Assembly: GCA_013288555.1 (NCBI GenBank)
Contig: JABDBQ010000023.1
Coordinates: 1-39,397 of the forward strand
Direction: 5' to 3'
Length of the DNA stretch: 39,397 nt
Source of the DNA: Bacteroidota bacterium
GTDB taxonomy: Bacteria; Bacteroidota; Bacteroidia; CAILMK01
Shown piece after piece: positions 36,451 through 39,397 of the stretch. The translations under genes and the position numbers were made by a program. Under the pieces are notes generated by a model that saw only the letters and a list, made by a program, of their open reading frames with translations, was not told the origin of the DNA and ran no database searches. How positions within the stretch are numbered: position 1 is the first letter of the stretch; each line of letters begins with the position of its first letter.

Positions 36451-36876
36451 ATGATAACCGGAACCCTTTCGAAGTTTTACCTGACGTTTTTATTAATATG
36501 TTTTGTGCTGTCAGGTTATAAATCTGAAACAGAGCATAAAATTCATCAAAATGAGAAGGTATCTGTTGAAGTTTTTCTTGACTCAATAAAACCAGGGTCG
36601 ATGAGCATAAACCAATTAAAATCAGTGAAGAAACTGGTTATCAGTTCCGGGGCTAAGAAGTATATGGCCAAAACCTATGAGTTTGCTATTATCCCAAAAT
36701 CCGGTCCAGCTTCGTTTATCAAATGTGTCGGTGATAAAATACCTGCTAACGTAACCAATTGGTTTCAAAAATCTCAACCGGGAGATATGATCATGATTGC
36801 GAACCTGGTCATTTTTGGGTTGGATAAATATGAAATGGTTGAGTCTCCCATGTGGACTGTTGTTGCTAATAAATAA
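36451..36876 (+). CDS. small secreted protein resembling the GldM C-terminal domain (paralogue 2)
   Basis: A 141-residue protein with a signal sequence (KFYLTFLLICFVLSGYKS). It aligns along its length with the preceding gene: LDSIKPGSMSINQL, LVISSGAKKYMAKTYEFAII, and QPGDMIMIANL correspond to LDSIKPGPITIKQL, LIIKSGQATYMAKSYNIMVM and KPGDQIILVNL. Clearly a tandem duplication that has diverged greatly. It probably shares a transcript with paralogue 1 and ends before a palindrome that could terminate it. Function unknown. Confidence 0.6.
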   Translation: MITGTLSKFYLTFLLICFVLSGYKSETEHKIHQNEKVSVEVFLDSIKPGSMSINQLKSVKKLVISSGAKKYMAKTYEFAIIPKSGPASFIKCVGDKIPANVTNWFQKSQPGDMIMIANLVIFGLDKYEMVESPMWTVVANK

Positions 36877-36890
36877 TAAATTCTATTTTA

Positions 36891-36917
36891 GAGAAGGCAC
36901 CGCCTCGTCTCCTTTTT
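36891..36917 (+). terminator. terminator-like palindrome between convergent genes (family copy 4)
   Basis: GAGAAGGCACCGCCTCGTCT followed by CC and T5: GAGA-AGGC pairs with GCCT-CG-TCTC with a 2-base bulge. It sits between the convergent stops at 36876 and 36922, and resembles the palindromes at 21330, 26884 and 35878. Confidence 0.55.
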
Positions 36918-36921
36918 GCAA

Positions 36922-38985
36922 TCAATACGCCAGCAATTCCTCAATTACCCCGGCCAGTCTCCCTGCAGGAAGAAAATTTTCTTCCAGTTCCGGTGCAAAA
37001 GGTACAGGTGTATCCAGTGAACCCAGTCTTTTAACGGGCGCATCAAGGTATTCAAAAGCATTTTCAGAGATCCATGCAGCTATTTCACCGCCAAATCCTC
37101 CGGTCAATGTGTCTTCATGGAGGACAAGTACTTTACCGGTTTTGATTACGGATTCCAAAACCAGCTCCTTATCCCATGGCAATAAAGTCCGCAGGTCAAT
37201 CACATCAATAAAAGCATCCGGGTTTTGTTCTGAATACGCTACAGCCCAGTGAACTCCGGCACCATAAGTGATGATGCTCAAATCCGTGCCGGAAAGTACT
37301 CTTCGTCCTTTGCCAATCTCAATGGTATAATAGTCGTCATAAACTTCCTCACTTACGCTGCGATACAGGGCTTTATGCTCGAAAAACATAATTGGGTTCG
37401 GGTCTTCAAAAGCTGCGTTGAGCAGACCTTTGGCGTCCATCGGACCAGATGGATAAACCACTTTCAATCCGGGTACGTGAGTGAACCATGCTTCGGTAGA
37501 TTGAGAGTGAAAAGGCCCAGCACCTACACCTGCTCCCGTTGGCATACGCACCACCACGTCAGCGTTCTGCCCCCAGCGATAATATATCTTTGCAAGATTG
37601 TTAACGATCTGGTTGAAGCCAACGGTAACAAAATCAGCGAACTGCATCTCTACCATAGCTTTGTATTTCTTTATAGACAATCCAAGGCCGATGCCTACAA
37701 TCGCAGATTCACAAAGAGTGGTATTACGTACCCGCTCATCTCCAAACTGTTCCACGAAGCCTTCAGTAACTTTGAAAACCCCGCCGTATTCCGCGATATC
37801 CTGTCCCATCAAAACCAGGTTCGGATATTTTTTCATGCTCTGTTTCAGTCCGTCCGATATCGCATCCACCAGCCGCTTTTTAGTTTTGGATGATGTGGAA
37901 GGGAAAATACCAAAATGGTGGCTGTCTTCCATACTATTGGATGATACGGTTTTACCCGCAGTATAAGGTGCATAGACATCCCGTATTTCTTTTTCGGTAT
38001 CGGGGATAGGAGCTGCTTCATTCAACACATCTTCCAGCGCTGTACTTATTTCATGATCAAATGCTTTGCGATGTGTTTCGATAAAAGATTTATCAATAAT
38101 TTTTTCATCGATCAGCCATTTCTCGAAGTTGTTCAATGGATCTTTTTTCTCCCATATTTCAAACAATTCTTTGGGCACATATTTGGTACCTGATGCTTCT
38201 TCGTGTCCCCGCATCCTGAAAGTCATGCATTCAATAAGCACCGGCTCAGGCCGTTCACGCATTTTTTCTGCCAGATCAGATATGGTATTATATACTTCAA
38301 GTATATTATTGCCATCTATTTTATAACCCGGCATTCCATAACCGATGGCCCTATCAACCAGGTCTTTGCAGGCATATTGTTCGTTGGTAGGGGTTGATAA
38401 TCCGTACCCATTATTTTCAATAATAAAAATGACCGGCAGTTTCCAGACTGCAGCCGTATTCAGGGCTTCATGAAATTCTCCTTCTGACGTTCCCCCTTCA
38501 CCTGTAAAAGCCATGGAGACTTTCTTTTCTTTGCTGAGTTTGTGAGCCAGTGCGACACCAGCTGCCACACTTAATTGCGGACCCAGGTGCGAGATCATCC
38601 CAACAATATGGTGTTCATTGATCCCAAAGTGGAAAGACCGTTCACGGGCCTGAGAATATCCGCTGGATTTGCCCTGCAACTGTGCAAACAGTTTATGAAG
38701 GTCTACATGCCGGGAAGTAAAAACACCAAGGTTTCGGTGCAACGGCATAATATATTCATCTTCGTGCAGGGCCATTGTAGCCCCTACAGAAATCGCTTCC
38801 TGGCCAATTCCGGAGAACCACTTGCTTACCTGTCCTTTGCGAAGCAGCAAAAGCATTTTCTCCTCGATCATCCGGGGCAAAAGCATGCCGGTATAGAGTT
38901 CCTGCAGTTTTTCGTTTGATAAATTGCCGCGGTCGTATTTTATATGAAGCTCTTTCAGAGAGCCGGATTTGTTGTCTTGTGCCAT
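36922..38985 (-). CDS. fused alpha/beta thiamine-dependent 2-oxoacid dehydrogenase E1 (branched-chain type)
   Basis: A 687-residue fusion of both E1 subunits. Residues 1-~335 are the alpha subunit, with the thiamine-diphosphate motif from GEGGTSEGEF (starting at 162) to ENNGYGLSTP (NN at 191-192) and RGHEEASG later on. A linker (~335-370) leads to the beta subunit, ~370-687: LMGQDIAEYGG, LCESAIVGIGLGL, MQFADFVTVGFNQIVNN, GAGVGAGPFHSQSTEAW, and LHEDTLTGGFGGEIAAW. The enzyme decarboxylates branched-chain 2-oxoacids (or pyruvate) and reductively acylates the lipoyl domain of E2. Fused E1 is common in Bacteroidota. No E2 or E3 gene is beside it. Its 5' end (38920-39002) is repeated exactly in inverted orientation at 39315-39397. 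Confidence 0.93.
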   Translation of the reverse strand: MAQDNKSGSLKELHIKYDRGNLSNEKLQELYTGMLLPRMIEEKMLLLLRKGQVSKWFSGIGQEAISVGATMALHEDEYIMPLHRNLGVFTSRHVDLHKLFAQLQGKSSGYSQARERSFHFGINEHHIVGMISHLGPQLSVAAGVALAHKLSKEKKVSMAFTGEGGTSEGEFHEALNTAAVWKLPVIFIIENNGYGLSTPTNEQYACKDLVDRAIGYGMPGYKIDGNNILEVYNTISDLAEKMRERPEPVLIECMTFRMRGHEEASGTKYVPKELFEIWEKKDPLNNFEKWLIDEKIIDKSFIETHRKAFDHEISTALEDVLNEAAPIPDTEKEIRDVYAPYTAGKTVSSNSMEDSHHFGIFPSTSSKTKKRLVDAISDGLKQSMKKYPNLVLMGQDIAEYGGVFKVTEGFVEQFGDERVRNTTLCESAIVGIGLGLSIKKYKAMVEMQFADFVTVGFNQIVNNLAKIYYRWGQNADVVVRMPTGAGVGAGPFHSQSTEAWFTHVPGLKVVYPSGPMDAKGLLNAAFEDPNPIMFFEHKALYRSVSEEVYDDYYTIEIGKGRRVLSGTDLSIITYGAGVHWAVAYSEQNPDAFIDVIDLRTLLPWDKELVLESVIKTGKVLVLHEDTLTGGFGGEIAAWISENAFEYLDAPVKRLGSLDTPVPFAPELEENFLPAGRLAGVIEELLAY

Positions 38986-39002
38986 GGTTCAAAATTAGGA
39001 AA
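38920..39002 (-). repeat. left arm of an exact 83-bp inverted repeat (E1 gene 5' end)
   Basis: Covers the first 22 codons of the E1 gene and 17 bases before it, including TAATTTTG just before the ATG. It is identical, base for base, to the reverse complement of 39315-39397. The right arm runs off the window, so the full length of the repeat cannot be known. Confidence 0.95.
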
Positions 39003-39071
39003 AGAGATGATGTGTGGATGAGATAATGTTTTGTTCCGATATCTATGCATTGTAGAAACGTGAGAGCATCT

Positions 39072-39165
39072 TTTGTCCCAGGTCGGCGTCCCCGCCGACC
39101 TGCACTTTTTGCCTTTCAGGTTATTGGTCTGTGTGTTGTCGGTGGGGACGCCGACCACGGACAAA
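39072..39165. repeat. GC-rich inverted repeat in the E1 spacer
   Basis: Left arm 39072-39100 and right arm 39137-39165 are inverted copies (core GGTCGGCGTCCCCGCCGACC; 18 of 20 positions match), each able to form its own small hairpin (AGGTCGGC with GCCGACCT). It is strikingly GC-rich against its AT-rich surroundings. It resembles 'gtcggcggggacgccgac' intergenic repeats known to me from Bacteroidota. The spacer 38986-39331 contains no gene. Confidence 0.7.
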
Positions 39166-39170
39166 TTGCA

Positions 39171-39250
39171 AACAACACACCCCTAACCTCCCGAATAAGT
39201 CCCCGAAGAGGTCGGGACAGGCGGGACAGGCTCTCTTTTTAGAGGGGAAT
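39171..39250. repeat. degenerate intergenic repeat of the 'aggggtgtgtt' type
   Basis: Read on the minus strand it starts with ATTCCCCTCTAAAAAGAGAG, continues with repeated CTGTCCCG units, and ends with GGAGGTTAGGGGTGTGTTG. This resembles the 'cccctctnnnagagg...aggggtg' repeats common between Bacteroidota genes. No protein-coding character. Confidence 0.45.
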
Positions 39251-39314
39251 CCGGTCCTAACGTTTTTAACCATTTGGCACAATAAATAAACATTAAATAT
39301 TTATCCGTCATGCG

Positions 39315-39397
39315 TTTCCTAATTTTGAACCATGGCACAAGACAACAAATCCGGCTCTCTGAAAGAGCTTCATATAAAATACGACCGCGGCAATTTA
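39315..39397 (+). repeat. right arm of the exact 83-bp inverted repeat (window edge)
   Basis: Identical to the reverse complement of 38920-39002. The two arms are separated by 312 bases (39003-39314). Identity stops sharply at 39315, 17 bases before the ATG, and the sequences upstream of the two ATGs differ. Confidence 0.95.
39332..39397 (+). CDS. second copy of the E1 alpha N-terminus, cut by the window edge
   Basis: The 22 codons visible encode exactly the same first 22 residues as the minus-strand E1 gene (MAQDNKSGSLKELHIKYDRG, then NL). It is oriented head to head with that gene. Whether it is a complete second gene, a fragment or an assembly artefact cannot be decided here. A weak promoter-like TTTG at 39273 followed 21 bases later by TATTTATC lies upstream; this differs from what precedes the other copy. 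Confidence 0.6.
   Translation, partial: MAQDNKSGSLKELHIKYDRGNL

Noticed and set aside
36797..37893. Two long plus-strand frames (151 and 214 codons) antisense to the E1 gene
   Set aside because: The opposite strand carries an unmistakable E1; these frames lack any recognisable motif and are shadows of its codon use.
1..39397. A defence, secondary-metabolite or phage system hidden in the window
   Set aside because: Every substantial reading frame has a housekeeping, envelope or small hypothetical assignment; no nuclease, reverse transcriptase, integrase, toxin-antitoxin or NRPS/PKS motif was visible.

Overview
The window reads as a piece of a chromosome from a free-living Bacteroidota (moderate GC). 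Four things point there: a C-terminal type IX secretion sorting domain on the giant protein at 214-5628; a TonB-dependent receptor paired with a DUF4249 lipoprotein; a fused alpha/beta 2-oxoacid dehydrogenase E1; and promoters of the TTTG / TAnnTTTG kind. The type IX signal and overall gene style suggest the Chitinophagales/Sphingobacteriales side rather than gut Bacteroides, but this placement is inference. No rRNA, tRNA, CRISPR array, prophage or intact insertion sequence was seen.

Layout. 1-213: uncertain gene remnant. 214-5691: a 1804-residue secreted repeat protein with its own terminator. 5919-13318: an outer-membrane/periplasm assembly pair, TamL-type Omp85 lipoprotein and TamB, on the minus strand. 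13475-13657: a small DUF6496 protein. 13863-16722: three-gene proton-translocating transhydrogenase (pntAA-pntAB-pntB). 16733-18665: a di-haem peroxidase lipoprotein with a beta-barrel protein behind a clear promoter. 18750-21316: divergent inositol monophosphatase and S41 protease. 21370-26770: a minus-strand series tatA-gatA-lytic transglycosylase-(inverted repeat)-lutA-Ldh. 27043-31697: type II NADH dehydrogenase, TonB-dependent receptor and DUF4249 lipoprotein. 31710-36912: an accessory-looking stretch with a 126-bp direct repeat flanking an outer-membrane protein, a frameshifted membrane-protein gene, a fasciclin lipoprotein, a FUSC/DUF1801 pair and two paralogous small secreted proteins resembling the GldM C-terminal domain. 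36922-39397: the fused E1 gene, a repeat-rich spacer, then an exact 83-bp inverted copy of the E1 5' end that runs off the window.

Most genes are envelope or central-metabolism housekeeping: envelope biogenesis (TamL/TamB, TatA, lytic transglycosylase, S41 protease, T9SS cargo), redox balance (PntAB, NDH-2, lactate-type oxidoreductases, di-haem peroxidase) and nutrient uptake (TonB receptor). I found no clear undescribed multi-gene system. The observations most worth checking are the inverted E1 duplication at the window edge, the 126-bp direct repeats, the single-base frameshift in an A8 run at 33187-33194, the non-ATG start of tamB, the standalone GldM-C-like pair, and families of short intergenic palindromes.
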